Notes: generated from the sequence alone by a model not told the origin. A stretch of 64,000 bases of DNA from Oreocharis arfaki (GCA_013398015.1 VZRR01011463.1:642036-706035); one strand, 5' to 3'. Numbered from the stretch's first letter, positions 12,687 to 25,516 are shown. Made by a program: numbers and translations.

Positions 12687-12758
12687 CTTAATGAGGCGGC
12701 GTTTAATGAGCTGCTGATCAGCAGAGAGAAACCCATGATTGATTTTAGGAAACACCAT
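12687..12758 (-). CDS. COL25A1: Collagen alpha-1(XXV) exon, non-collagenous NC2 linker (72 nt, 24 codons)
   Basis: This is the diagnostic exon. The 24 codons begin MVFPK, continue through INHGFLSADQQ and end LIKRRLIK, with no Gly-X-Y pattern. To my recollection all 24 residues equal the human COL25A1 linker between COL1 and COL2, which is strong conservation for a non-helical segment. The acceptor is CTGCCTGATCAG. The donor is AAG followed by GTAGTG, weaker than the GTAAGT and GTGAGT donors of its neighbours. Both ends are phase 0, so skipping it would join two collagen domains in frame. The KRR cluster near its C-terminal end is a possible basic protease site or heparin contact; that is inference. 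The linker probably gives a flexible hinge in the shed ectodomain. Confidence 0.97.
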
Positions 12759-14649
12759 CTGATCAGGCAGGTGAGGTCAAAGGTTGAAGATCAGAGATGA
12801 GAGAATTGAAGAATAGACATCAGAAGGCCCGAGAAAGAAATAAAGACATATTCATTAGATTTGTAATAGCTAAGGTAATATGAACTGGTGCTTCTGCCTG
12901 AAAGAAACTGTGCATTTTCTTTTGGAAAAAATTTACCTCCATTGTACAGGACATACTGTTTATGAATTAAATCATATACAATGACTTAAATGCATAACTG
13001 TTTTCTTTCCAGATTTTGCATGAAAATTCTTCATGTGTATTAATTTTTTGATTACTTGGGCTCTAAAAATCAGTACTTTATATGTTGTTCTTTCAGCAAA
13101 GCTTCTAGAGACAAAGCACCAGTCCAACTTTCAGTCAGATTTTCTAACCAGCATATTGTGCCATGAAGAATGGTGTTATTTTTATAAGGAGTGAAGTTCC
13201 AGCTTGACCAGGTTGCTTCCTGCTTAATTTGCAAATCCACTTTGAAAAAATCTGGATGTACAGAGTAAACCTCTGATATCTAACACATATATCTGACTCT
13301 ACATGTAACCAGCATAGAGCTCACTGACACACATGTATTTTCCGCACTCATGTATGCCTCAGGGAAGCCAAACAACAGAAAAAACTTCATCTGAAAATAA
13401 AATACTGACCAAGACCATGGGGAGTGTAGGCATTTCCAGGGGTAACACTATACACAGTTATAGATTTGATTCCACGCTCTGCATCAGGAGTACTTAGATC
13501 AATGCAAATGCAGTGAGGGCTGGCGTAGGTACACCATATGGATTCTCTCATTTTCCATGTTAAAAACAATTTTTCATGTGCACTTTTATGCTGATACAGA
13601 GAGACCTGACTGAACAGGTACATGTCAGCCACAAACCTTGACGGTGAGGATCTGATTACTGTGCAGAGCAGCAACTGTGGGGAAGCCTGGCAGACCCTAG
13701 GGACACAGCATAACATGGTACGAGAACAGCACGACACAAACATCACAGAGACAATTCACTAACAGACAAACAGAACAAACACTACGTTTACTACACCCCA
13801 CACTGCCAACTGACAGGAAACAGCCTCTCTGTCATATGGGAAACAGAGTTGGGTCTGCACTGCACTGCAGATGCAAGTTCACAATGAGGATATCAAGTGA
13901 TTTTAGAAGGAGCAATCCCATGAAGGTGTCTTTCCTTAATATTACAATAAGTTATGATCATTTCACAACTGTTAAGACTATCAGCCAGCACATGATTGAG
14001 CCATTTTCAATCGAAATGTACTACAGCACTTCAAGAGATCTACATAGAAAGCCTTGACTCTGGGTTGCTGCAGAACTTGACAGCAATGACAGTATACTCT
14101 GAAGTGCTTTGCATAATCAATATCCTGCTCCTCACATTCTGTTTAACATATGACATTTAGCACATAAACTGGTAGCACATACACAACTACAAACTCTGAA
14201 CATAAACCTACTGCTAGATCTTGGGTAGTCCATAATGGCCAAGGTCAAAATTTTCAAGACATACATAGCAGTATTTTCACATCCATTTTTACCCCTCAAT
14301 GTTCTATGCCACATATGGTTTCTCATATTCTACTCTACCAATATGTGCAGAACTTGTACTGTGCTGGTATGAAAAGGGAAGAGTGTGGTAACTGTGGCCT
14401 GCTGTCACAATAAAAGGGGGTGAATTTTGCTCTCAGTTCAACACCTTTCTTGAGCTGCCTTGTAGGGTGTGACTTAAACCTTCTGATAAAGCAAAAACCT
14501 TACGCAGCTGAGCAGTGAGTTCCTAAAGAGGAGGAAATCCCCAAGTCCTCTCATTGCCTTTAGCATAGCACATTGTCAGAAGCAGAGGCTTGTTCAAGGG
14601 CAGAGAGACATTAGGCTGAGGAACACAGAATAAAATACAGCCAGGGAGC

Positions 14650-14950
14650 TCTAAGCCCCCTACATGCCCACAGACCACCTTCATGAGGTAGAGTCGGTAG
14701 CACAGCCCCTCTGGGGGCTCCTCCTGGAGCAAACAGCTCCACCATGGCAGCTTAGCACCCTCTAAAGGGAGGGCTGTGCCCAGCTCTTGCTGCCAGGCAA
14801 GGAGCCTTCTGAGGAGTCCCGCGTGAAGGCTCTGCTGGTGCAGCCCGCGTTGCTGTAGCACATGAACTCCTTGCAGCCCAGCTGGCCTGGTGGGGAGCAC
14901 CAACAGGCCAGGGCAGCCGCCCAGGTCTCTCAGCTGCAGCAGGTTCTTTT
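14650..14950. other. GC-rich patch of unknown origin
   Basis: Around 300 bp clearly richer in G and C than the surrounding intron, with several CpG sites (for example CAGCCCGCGTTG and GCAGCCGCCC). The minus strand is open over about 140 codons, with segments such as LLRRLLAWQQELGTALPLEG and GLCYRLYLMKVVCGHVGG. I do not recognise a protein family. No splice sites consistent with COL25A1 flank it and it has no Gly-X-Y pattern. It could be a remnant of a processed pseudogene or a retroelement, or a local GC island. Confidence 0.45.
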
Positions 14951-15580
14951 AATATGGCAAACACTTGCTCTGTTCATCTCCACATGCAATCACACCAGAG
15001 ATCCTCTGGATCACAAAGACTGCACCAGTCTTTACAAAAAAGGCGGAGTAACTGTCTGATGGATACATGTTCTTCACTGACATCTTGGAGTTGCATTTAG
15101 CATCTTTACTCCTGCTGTACATCCATGAGATGAGGAAGCTGAGACCCTGTATGTCGATCCCATAAAGCCAGTGGCTAAATGCAGCCTTCCCACTTCACTG
15201 GGATGGACTGTGGTGTGGCTAACTGCATTGCTCAGTGACCTGAAATCTCCTCTTTAGAAACAAATAAACAGAAAACAAAACCAAAAAAGGCTAAAACTCA
15301 CAACATATAAAGGGACTCACTCCTGAGACACTGAAAAGACTGGAATGATACATCATTTAGGAAACAGATGTATCAAATTTGCATTTATCTTATTATGGAA
15401 TATAAGTTAAAGAAGTTATTAGCTAGTAATGTGCCAGAATCTTTACATCTGTGACTCATTAGCCCTGCTGTGCACATGGTCCATTTCTCTTCTAGATAAA
15501 ACTACAATACCCATGCAATGGAAATGAGCACAAACAAGAAACCTACATAAGAAGTAAAACCTGAATAGCAAGCAATAAAT

Positions 15581-15616
15581 GATATTTATTGAAAACATGA
15601 CATTTATTGAAAAAAT
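15581..15616. repeat. 18-bp tandem duplication
   Basis: Two adjacent units, GATATTTATTGAAAACAT and GACATTTATTGAAAAAAT, differ at two positions. AT-rich, probably replication slippage. Confidence 0.85.
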
Positions 15617-18600
15617 AGATAAACAGAAATTTTTTAAACAACTTCATTTTTATTTATCAGCCTTTAGAATTACAGCACAGTATTTTTCAGTTACCTCTAA
15701 ATTAGCATATTTGCAATTGGATGTTTCAAACTTATATTAATTTTCATTTATTTCATCTTCAACATGAAGGAGAACTGAGAATTAATTAAGAAAGGCGCTT
15801 ATTTAGAAAATATACTGGTTTGACATGAAAGTTTTTTTTTCTCCTTGGGAAGAAATGACTTTGGAAAGATTTGTGTAGCTGTACACAAAATCATTTTTCA
15901 TTCAGCACTTCACAGTCCAGCCCCAGCACTCTCAAAGCTTCCCAACACCACACAGGCAAGTTCAAGATTAGCTATCAGTCCTGCAGTTTTCTGCCTACAT
16001 AAACAACACGTGAGAAAAGGGGACAATCCCATTCTTCTATCTGCAGCTTAGTTACTTCTTTCAGCTTGCTCCCAAGCAGGACAAAGCTTTCCTTCCCTTG
16101 CCCAAAGCAGTCATAATCTTAGACATAACACTGAGACACGTGCAATGCCAGTTTGGACCTGGATCATCTCCCCATGAGCAACAAGCATCTTTGGAGAGAG
16201 CCAGAAACACGGGAACACCAAATGGAACCCAGCAAAGAAACGACAATGGGTCCATAGTTTTTGCATGTGTGGGAGGCTTTAGAAGGCACTGCACCCTCTG
16301 GCATCCATGAAAGATAATGTTGGCACACAATGCGCTTCTAAAAAGGCACAAAAAGAGCTATCCTTCCCACAAAATGAGTTCTCTTCCTTTCCTGTCACTC
16401 TGCTATAAATATAGCCACAAATATCCCCTGGATCTGTTTTATTTTTTCTCTGTCTAAAGCTGTTCTGAACGACGGATTCAAAGTTACTCAATTTTCTCTT
16501 TATTTGGTTTGATTCCTGAACTGCACATAGGAAGGGTTCTTGTTCTACACCCTGGGAGGCCCTAACAGAATACAAAACACTACAGTCATCAACAGCGACC
16601 ACTGGTCTACTAAATTCCTCTGCTGACAGCTACTCAAGCTCACCCTGAAACGCTAGCTGGTTACAATTTCTAAATTAGCACAGTCGTTTCATGCCTCACT
16701 GCCATTTTTGCCCAAATGCCAAGCAAAACACGATGCTTGATGGAGGCTAACAGCCATGGGACCACACTACCTACCTGGCAGCATGGGTAAAGCCTACTTG
16801 CCCCACATAATGGCTACTGAGAAAACCAAGGGATGCCAGAACATCGTATCATTCCCCCATCTGATTTTTTCACTAGATGAAACAGTTTTCCTGTTACATT
16901 CATCGCAGCCTTGAAGGATGTAATTCCCACTAGCTGTCCTAGATTTTTCCCAGTACTTTCAGCCTGCTGGTCCACACGAGGTCAATATTATAACCTTGTC
17001 ATATGGCAAGCATGATAACGTGAAGCAACAGTGGTACTGGTTTTACACTGCGCTGCATACGCTCCAGTCTGACTGTTGCATTTACTCAGTTTAGTAAATG
17101 TCACAGTCCTCCCCAGGATTTTCCTTCTGACCTGCCAATAAACCCAAGCCGAAGAAGCTTGCATGTTCCTGTGAAGACATGGTAAATGAGACAGGAATTA
17201 CCACCTGCTGTTCTCTTGCACTTCCTAAGGTTACAGCCAGCTGCTGCTATTTCACATCAAATCACACAGGCTTCAGGCCAGAGTGATCCTGACACTCTTT
17301 ATGGCTGCTCTGCCTCTCTCCAACACCACCTCCAGTTCTAATTAATCCCTCAGACTGACTGCCAGTCCTGTGGCTAATTATTGTACCTGCCCTGGGGAAC
17401 ACAGTGTTTGGTATCACCCTGTACAGTGCCACAGACTCTCAGCAGGAGCTCTTTTATATAATCCCTTTTATCATAACTGCTGCTTTCTCCAGCAGCAAAT
17501 GTGCTAACAAAAACAGTACACCACAACAAGAAAAGAATCCAGAAATTTCTTTTCACTGAGGCAAACATTCAGCAAAGAGTTTTGATTTCATACGCTATAT
17601 AATGACTCAGATTTTGCATTAAAATAATAAAAACATAGTGTTTAAGATCTAGCATAAACAGATCACTGGAAAAGCATTATTTCCTATAATGACCTCTGTA
17701 TTCACAGTGAATTCTATCTAACACTGCTTTCAAATCGAATAAAACTGGAAAAAGCCAACACTTCTCTACTTTTATCCTACTATTAGAAGAATTTTCAGGG
17801 AGGCAAATGTCTTCTCTACACAACTCAATTATGTGTTCTGAGGAGTGATCACCATCTGACCTCCATAAAATACCCTTCCTGAAGGCAAACCTGCAACTTT
17901 CACTGAAAGTGGTGGTAGGCATCAAGTTAACTGCACAATGGGCTGGTCCATAACCAAGACGGTTCTCAAAGAAAAAAAAATCTTCTGTCCTGGCTTATGA
18001 TTCTCTTCAAATTTTATGCCTGCTGCAGTTATGTGATGCAGGTAAGTGGTTCAAGCTTCTTCTATGATGGTTATTTGGACTGGACTAATTTTTTTTAGAG
18101 TTGTTTTCAATCAAATTCGCCTAACTCACATGTTCAGTTCTGCAGCACTTCTGCGTGACAGCTGTAGCTTGAGACACAACAACTACATGATGTATTTTCA
18201 GTCACAGGACGGGGCTGTAGAAAAAGGAACAGGATGTACAGAGACTTCCTTCCTCACCATTCCTCTGGCATTACTAAAAAGGGGCAAGATGCAAGCCAAC
18301 TGGTGGAGAGCAAAGACACGCACTGCCTAGCTCTTAAGCCAGGAATGACAACATCCTCGTCTCAGGAGCAGGTATGTGGCACTTTCTCTGGAGCGTCACA
18401 GCTGTTCTGCATTCCCCAAGGGAACCTCAGGAGCTGAACATCAAAGGCATAGCTTGGCCCTAGAGAGTCACTCACAGCAAAAACGACACTCTCGTGAACT
18501 GACTCTCAAGTCTGAGTGTCCCAGTGCTTCAGACAAAGTTGGCAGCCAATGCCATCTGAGTTCTTTCCTAACCTCTCCTAGTTACAGAGTTCCAAGTTAC

Positions 18601-19395
18601 CTTGTTCCAATTTGTTACCCCAGTTTCACCTTAATGGAAAACAGGGGAGCCACAACAGCCCAACACCAGTGAAGTAGAACAGATAATTAGTCCCAGGAAT
18701 GGAGTAGGTAAATACCCCTGGTGCCTTCTGGCAAATAAGGAAACAAAGTCTTAGAAGTTAAATTAACTGCTCACAAACAAATTGGCATTAAACCAGATGT
18801 CCAGAAGTTTTCTCAATGATTCTGCTTTGGTGAAAGTTATGTTAACAGAAGGAATCACTAATGCTTTTTTAATATTCTTACTGTGGCACACTAAGAGTGC
18901 AGTCTGAAACAGTAGCTAGATATGGCTTATAACTTAATCTATAATTTGATTTACACAGGACAACTAACAACAGAAGAAACAACCATGAGTGTAATCATAC
19001 TGGTAAAGTATGAAATTAGAGCAGCACTCTATGTCTGCTGTATGTCTGTTAATAACACAGTAAAACAAAATATGCTTTTAGACACAAATAAGAATCATCA
19101 AGAGCAGAAGAAATTCATACAATATGCAAAATTCTATTTAATTAACATAATACTTTGACTGTAATACTATAAATTTTCACTTTGACAAGATGTTGAATGA
19201 GAATAAAAATTATCAGCATGAAACTTTGGGGCACACAGCTTCCTCTAACATAAATGATTTACCTACATTCATTACAGTTAGCAATGTCAGCCTGACCCGA
19301 CTCCAAAAAATTATGTTCTGCTTTTGGGGAAGGCAGGAAATCAGGTTAACTTACATACTACTACTTATTTTGTGAAACAAACCTGTTCCTTTCTT

Positions 19396-19439
19396 AAAAA
19401 AACCAAACAACAACAGCAAACAAATCAACCCAAACCCCT
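19396..19439. repeat. A/C-rich simple sequence
   Basis: Plus-strand run of AAAC, CAAC and CCCAAAC units, about 44 nt. Confidence 0.8.
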
Positions 19440-20394
19440 CATATAGTACAAAACAGGATGACTTTAAAGGGGGGTGAAAAGTTAATGGCCATGGTTTAAT
19501 TATCATTCAGTAACTAGTATTTTTTAATTTATGATTGAGGTAGTGGTTCTAAGGGCATGAATACAGGTTTTCCATGCATTGTCCATAGGAATAGGAAAAG
19601 GCTCAAAATATTTATTATGTATTTCCGAGAAACATATTAGCTAATGATAATGCATACATATTAAAAAAGGCTTTTAAAATTTTTCATGTAAAAAAGAATC
19701 AGATCAGAATTTACTGCTTGCACACCTTTAATTTCCCTTTAATATGGGATAGTTTATAAAAGTGTCTGTAATAGAACAAGTGAAGCAATACTTCACCTTT
19801 AAAAGAGAACTTACGTCTATATATATGCACACATTTGTATTTAATTATTTCAGTAAATAAACTGCTTCCAGGACTATTTTTGTCGATATTAGGTAATTTT
19901 GAAACAGTCTGTCAGCACAGAAGAGTAGAACTTGCAAAGCAATGATTTCTCTCCACCAGGCAGCAAATAAGTAGCAAATATATTAAAAGTAAACAGGGAA
20001 AAGGGTTAACTAGAAAAGAACATTATATCTTTATCTGAACCTGTTTTAACAGGACTTAAGGAATGTTTTTAATCTTCAAGTTGATAAAGGTTAACAAAAC
20101 AAAATAAACTTCTGAGTTCCTGTCTTTTCTAGAACTTCATCTTTCCTGCTTAAGACATCTTAGAGATACCATCAGTTCTGTGCCACCCCAGCCAACAGGA
20201 AAATTTACTTACACATACCAAAAGGAGAAAATTATTTTATGAAAATACCTAAGTATGGCTTCTGGGTGGTATCTCATTTCACCTAGACCAAAACCAATTT
20301 AAAACCAGCTGCTAGCTTCACGATTTCTAGCCCTGATAAGCAAGAAATCGCTCATGTATCTGAACTAAAGGACAGAAGAAATTTATTACGTGAC

Positions 20395-20555
20395 TTACAG
20401 AAGGATGCTGCTTTCTGTTGAAGACTGAGGCAAAGAAGGCATTAAATACCTCAGCCTTTTCTTCATCCTTGATTACAAAGTTCCCCTCCATATCCAATAA
20501 GACATTCTGTACTGGCTGTTCTGTTTCCAAACACTCACCTCTGAAGACCAATTTC
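20395..20555 (-). mobile_element. CR1 LINE ORF2 fragment (region between endonuclease and reverse transcriptase)
   Basis: The minus-strand translation contains GNFVIKDEEKAEVFNAFFAS followed by VFN, which is the familiar CR1 ORF2 segment ahead of the reverse transcriptase domain. The plus strand shows GACTGAGGCAAAGAAGGCAT and CCTCAGCCTTTTCTTCATCC. Flanking sequence on both sides is unrelated, so this is an isolated internal piece of an old element. It encodes nothing functional. Confidence 0.85.
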
Positions 20556-23500
20556 CATTATCAAGGTGCAGTCTCTACTTGGACAATATGTCCTTTGAAA
20601 TCCTACCATTATGAAATTTTCAAAGACTTTTTTTTAGATTGGAGTAGAGCTGAACAATTGGAACTGAGCAGCAAGATATCACCATTTATTCTAACAGTCC
20701 ACAGGCTAAACTCCATCATTTTAAATTTTCTCATGACTCAGTACAGTAAAGCAAATCACCATGGATATTTCATGAAGCCACGCCCTCTGCAAAAAAAGGA
20801 GCATCCAAAAGATGTACTTACATTATCATTTCTTACACTGGTATCGAGGAAAGCTAGTTCTGCATTTGACCTAAATGTTTAATCAGCCACAACTTTAGAT
20901 TAATTAGAGATCTGATATAAAAATACATGAAGAGACAAAAAAAAACCTTTCTTCCAAATAAGATCAGGACTCATCATCACTACCTTATTGGTAGTCTTAC
21001 GTGATTAAAAGCTATATTAACGTGCTGCTCAAACTCATACTCAGGGTATGAATTTCAGTATCACTCACACTACTAGAATGTGTTTTGGCTCATATTTTCT
21101 ACAGACAACATGGACACAGGTAGATCAAGCCACATGGCATTCTGAACTAGAGCACTTATGCCATCTCTGCACAATGAAGGAGACTGATCCACAGATTACT
21201 TCTGAATACTTAAGAAAACTCCTCAGACTCTTAAAAAAACCCAACACAAAACCCCAGCCACATTATTCTAAAAATACAAGTGCCTGACCACTGGGTGGTA
21301 TTTGCAGGGTTGAGTTCTTAGTGTATGACTTTATTGAAGGTATTTTCAAGAAAACCTGAACTTCAAAGCAGTTCAGTATATATTCTACATGTCCAGTGAC
21401 TGTGAACATTTTGAGATAACTGATTATTATTTTTACGTTTTTGAAATTATTTCAGAAAGAAGGATCCCACAAAAATCTCAAGGAGAAAACTTGGGTGGGA
21501 CAGAAAACAACATTATCTTTGCCCCTTGCAACATATTTTCACAAATATCTTTTCTTTTCAGCAAAATTTTGGAAGTTTAAGGTCTCATCTTGACCTGGAC
21601 AGTCTTTACATTTTAATTTGACTTCTTTTACTAAAATACCTGGAGGAAAGAAAGCAGCTTTTCTAAAGAATAAGGGTCATTCTGAAATTTCAGTCATAGC
21701 TTGGAACACTAACAGTTTTTGCTAAGTTAAACGCTTGTTTCAAGCCATTATGTAAAAATATAAACCCAAAGAAACTTCAGGCGCCTTACCTGTAAAAGAT
21801 GAATTAGCATTAAAATGTCCACTGCTCTTGGATATTATATCCAATCTGTCTGCAAACTTGTCAAATCCAAGCATTAATGTCATGCCCCAGTTACTTTCAG
21901 GTAGAATATTTCTCAAAAATAATATTGTATGCTATTACCTCCAAACCCATTTATTTTACACACACAGTGATGGAGAACTATGTGCAAAGGTAACCAACCA
22001 GGACTAAATGGGTTTAGTTTCATTTGGTGCATGGGTGGCTTACACATAAAATTTCTATTAATTATATTGTAAATCCCCTGGCACAGCAGGTTGAGCAGGT
22101 TCACCCTGAAGACAGTCATCAGAAGAGATAACTGCTGTACCATGAAACATAAAATGGTCAAAAGCTTCATAGTACTTACTACTTGTGAAATATGCAGGGG
22201 AAAATAGGAGAAGACGCTATAGAACACATTCAGGGAAAACCAACAACACTGGGCGAATTTCCCAAGTTAGACCCATGTACTTAAAAAGGAGGTATGTTAC
22301 TGCAACCTGCATTGACTACAGAGTTGGTAAAGTTTCAGCTCATCCACAAGATGCTAGTCACCACCTCTTCCTCCCCACTGCTGACCTTATTGAATTCCTT
22401 TCCTGTAATCAGATACAGAATTCAGTCTAAAGTGCCAGCTGCTGCTGCAGATACAACTTTGTGATGTCCTTATACATGAATTCCTCAGGATGGATATTTT
22501 CTGCTTTTTATCTGCACTTGATTTACCAAACCCACAAACAGTTATAACCATGATTTGTAAGGCTCAGTAAAGACCCTACTGCCTGCCAGTACAGGGAGTA
22601 TGTCTTGGCAAAGTGGGACACAACAGTCTCTGCGTAGCAGAGGTCCCAGTGCAGTAACACTGACCAAACCCGCATCTTCTTATTGGGCATTGCCAACACT
22701 TCCAGACCAGGCACTGAAAGCCACACATGCTTAACCACTTAATAGTTCTCATGTCTCTTCAACATTTTGCCAAAATTTCTGCACCACTCCTCCCTCGTGT
22801 AGATACTACCTCATTTGCTCTCCAGCGTTCAGACCTCTGGGTCTGTCCCCGGAAACTTCTCTAACAGTCTTAATTCCAGATTCTTCTCCTCACTTATGTA
22901 ATATCTTCCACAATGTTACTCTTCCATATTTGTTATTGCATCCCTCTCTGATACTTCCATCAAATTTTCTCTCCTGCTCTTTTGAATCTAAGGCCACAGT
23001 TGTGAATGTGAATGTAAGAGCAGGCATTCTTTTGAATGTCAGGCCACTCAGTGCAAGCACTTACACGTGGGCCTGTCTTATGCCACCTGAATGGGGCACC
23101 CTCTCCCAAGCCACAGGCACTGCACTGCTCTCCTCCCCTGCCATCTCTCTCCTCACGTTCCCCGTGACGCTCTGTAGCACAGAACCAGACAAGCCCAGCA
23201 CAGCCTCTGAGAGATACTAAATTTGCTTAGAAGTTAAAAGGAAATTTTTACATCATTCAGAACCTTTAGTTTGTGTATTAGCTAGCTTTAAAAAAAAGCA
23301 CATTTCTCTCGTTACTCTCTACTTCCTTTTATTCATTTAAGTAGTTTTACAACTCTTCTTATTGAGTTTCAACTGAAATAATATTTAAAGCTGTTCACTC
23401 TCAGGCCTCTGTCTTTATGATGTGCAGCCCCAGCACCAAGCATAACAGGACACCCTGGTAGCTAACAGAACATCAAAATCAGCTGTAAAAGCATGTTGTG

Positions 23501-24367
23501 ACTTTAGATGATCTTATTGACTGAAAAAATGTAAAATCAAATGAAATCAAATTATATGGAACAAAACAGTAGAGTAAAATAAAGCTGTGAATTCAAAATA
23601 TTTAACATAGTTAACAGAAGAAAATAACCCACGGAACGTACTGTTATGGAAAAAATTATAAACATGTAACCGAAGAGAGTAACTGTATCACCCAAACAAT
23701 GCAACCAAGCGTTTTCTAATGAAGCACAGATGTAAAGAAGAGTGAACCAGCACAGCCAATCCATTTGAACTTACACTCCTGTATTCCTCTATTTCTCTGT
23801 TAAAATAAACATTATATTTAGAAATTAGAAGAACCCCTACATTTCCTAAATTAACCCATATTCTAACTGTGTGGATTGATAGTGATAACACTGTTATTAT
23901 TAAAAATTTTAAATACATATATGTCAGGAAAAAGAGCTAATACATGCATACATTATAATTGTCTATAATTCGCTAAATATTAGGTACATTTTACACGAAT
24001 TCCAGAAGTACATTTATTAGAAACCCACCGGCCCTCTGCATTGTGGAAGCCCATGCATGGCGTGAACACATTGCTGGGGAAACTGAATGGTTTGGTTAGG
24101 AAAGCCAGCTTTATACAGCAGAGCAAAACCACTGTGAAACCTGCTTCCACCCATAATGGAAACTGTACGCTACGGAGCCACTCAAATCTTCGCAGACACT
24201 ACCTGCTCACGTTCAGTATTACTGTCCTGCAGACACTTCAACATGCAGGGTAAATGCAGCTAATAAGCATAATTAGCTCAGACAGTGTACTTTAATTTAG
24301 TTTTGCACTAAAGACTCATTGCCTACTCAGCGAAGGAGAAGTGTAACATTTTTTTTAAGATGCTTAC

Positions 24368-24394
24368 CCGAGGGCCCTGATCACCTTGATCTCC
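24368..24394 (-). CDS. COL25A1: Collagen alpha-1(XXV) exon, end of COL1 domain, GDQGDQGPR (27 nt)
   Basis: The minus strand reads CCACTTTGCAG, then nine codons GDQ-GDQ-GPR, then donor GTAAGC. The human segment as I recall it is GEQGDQGPR, again a single acidic exchange. This is the last Gly-X-Y block of COL1; the next exon opens with Met-Val and leaves the collagen repeat. The exon is in phase 0 at both ends, so inclusion or skipping does not alter the frame. Confidence 0.95.
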
Positions 24395-24559
24395 CTGCAA
24401 AGTGGAAAGATGAGATGATAGGTTTAACACAGCATCTGTGTGCTACCCAGCTCTCTTACATAATCTAACATTTCACTGCATCAATACAAACAATCTCTTG
24501 AGTTCATGCTGGGAGGGCTTTCCAGTCACCTTCTAAGAGTCACCCGAACATCAACTCAC
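24395..24559 (-). other. COL25A1: COL25A1 short intron (165 nt)
   Basis: A 165-nt intron between two 27-nt exons, with donor GTGAGT and acceptor TTTGCAG. It is by far the shortest intron in the window. Confidence 0.95.
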
Positions 24560-24586
24560 CTTCTCGCCTTTTGGACCAGGAGGGCC
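24560..24586 (-). CDS. COL25A1: Collagen alpha-1(XXV) exon, COL1 domain, GPPGPKGEK (27 nt)
   Basis: On the minus strand an acceptor TTTGTTTCTTTCAG leads into nine codons, GPP-GPK-GEK, followed by donor GTGAGT. The human equivalent as I recall it is GPPGPKGDK, so the only change is Asp to Glu. The phase is 0 at both ends. Only 165 nt separate it from the next exon, in contrast to introns of 18.4 and 11.6 kb on either side of the pair, so the two are likely recognised together. Lys residues in the Y position are typical sites for hydroxylysine in collagen triple helices. Confidence 0.95.
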
Positions 24587-24620
24587 CTGAAAGAAACAAA
24601 GGCAAAGATTAATTACTGAT

Positions 24621-24660
24621 ACTGATTGATGAAGTCATTCACTGACTGATGAAGTCCTGG
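24621..24660. repeat. 20-bp tandem duplication upstream of a COL25A1 acceptor
   Basis: ACTGATTGATGAAGTCATTC is followed directly by ACTGACTGATGAAGTCCTGG, agreeing at 16 of 20 positions. On the minus (sense) strand it lies about 35 to 75 nt upstream of the 3' splice site of the GPPGPKGEK exon, in or just outside the usual branch-point zone. Confidence 0.8.
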
Positions 24661-25500
24661 GACACAGCAAGAAACAGGTCTGTGCCAACCTGCAATTTCT
24701 TTCCAACTAAGTATTTCCTTATAATTTTTAACTCCAAATGCCAGGGCTATTCCAGAGATGGCTTCTTCACTTCACTAACAATAGGAACTGCACACTATTT
24801 CTTGAATAGTTTGCTAATCCTGTGTCTTGAATCAGTCTACTTAGACAAGCAAAACCATGCCTGAAATGGCAAAATTTCTACTGATTTCACTTAGGGACAA
24901 TAACTTATATCCTATCATATAATAAAAGTTTTCTAAGACTGTAAAAGCGCTTTGCAAGTGCACTTAATAAATTCAAATACATGCAAATCTGTCATGTATT
25001 TTGGCACCCTCCTTGTGTTAGATTGCCAAAGAAAAATGGATTAGGAAACCTAAATTAAGGGTTTTCATTCCTTTCTTTGGCAATACTGATGTTTAGTCTC
25101 AAGCATACTGTTTAGGCAAAATGAGCTCTTTGTGTAACAGGATTTTGCAGCAGTATTACTTTTTGTTACTTACCGCCCACAACAAACAGTAAGGTGACAG
25201 AATCTCAAATACGGAGGTCCTTTCCTATTCCATTTTTATTGAGCACTTCCAGGAAAGCTACCAGCAGGTTTCTAAACCACTAGTTTTTCAGGTTAGTATC
25301 TTGTGAATATAAATGCTATCAGTCTGCCAAAAACTGGCTGCTTACACAGTGCAGACTCTACCTCCAGCTTTCTGAAAGATATGCAGGTGTTTCATTACAA
25401 AGAAGGACCAGAGATACATTTGAAAGCAGCTGTAAACAGAGAGGGAGCCATTCAAGCTAGCATGGTTCACTCTTATAACACAAAGAGAGTGTGTGGCAAT

Positions 25501-25516
25501 GTGTGTGTGTGTGTGT
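25501..25516. repeat. GT dinucleotide microsatellite
   Basis: Eight GT units followed by interrupted TTTGTGAGGGTG sequence. Short, intronic. Confidence 0.9.

Larger units (their letters stand above)
12759..24367 (-). other. COL25A1: COL25A1 intron (11609 nt)
   Basis: Intron between the last COL1 exon and the NC2 exon. It contains a GC-rich patch of unknown origin (about 14650-14950), an 18-bp tandem duplication (15581-15616), an A/C-rich tract (19396-19439) and a CR1 open-reading-frame fragment (20395-20555). The rest is AT-rich with no supported exon. Confidence 0.9.
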
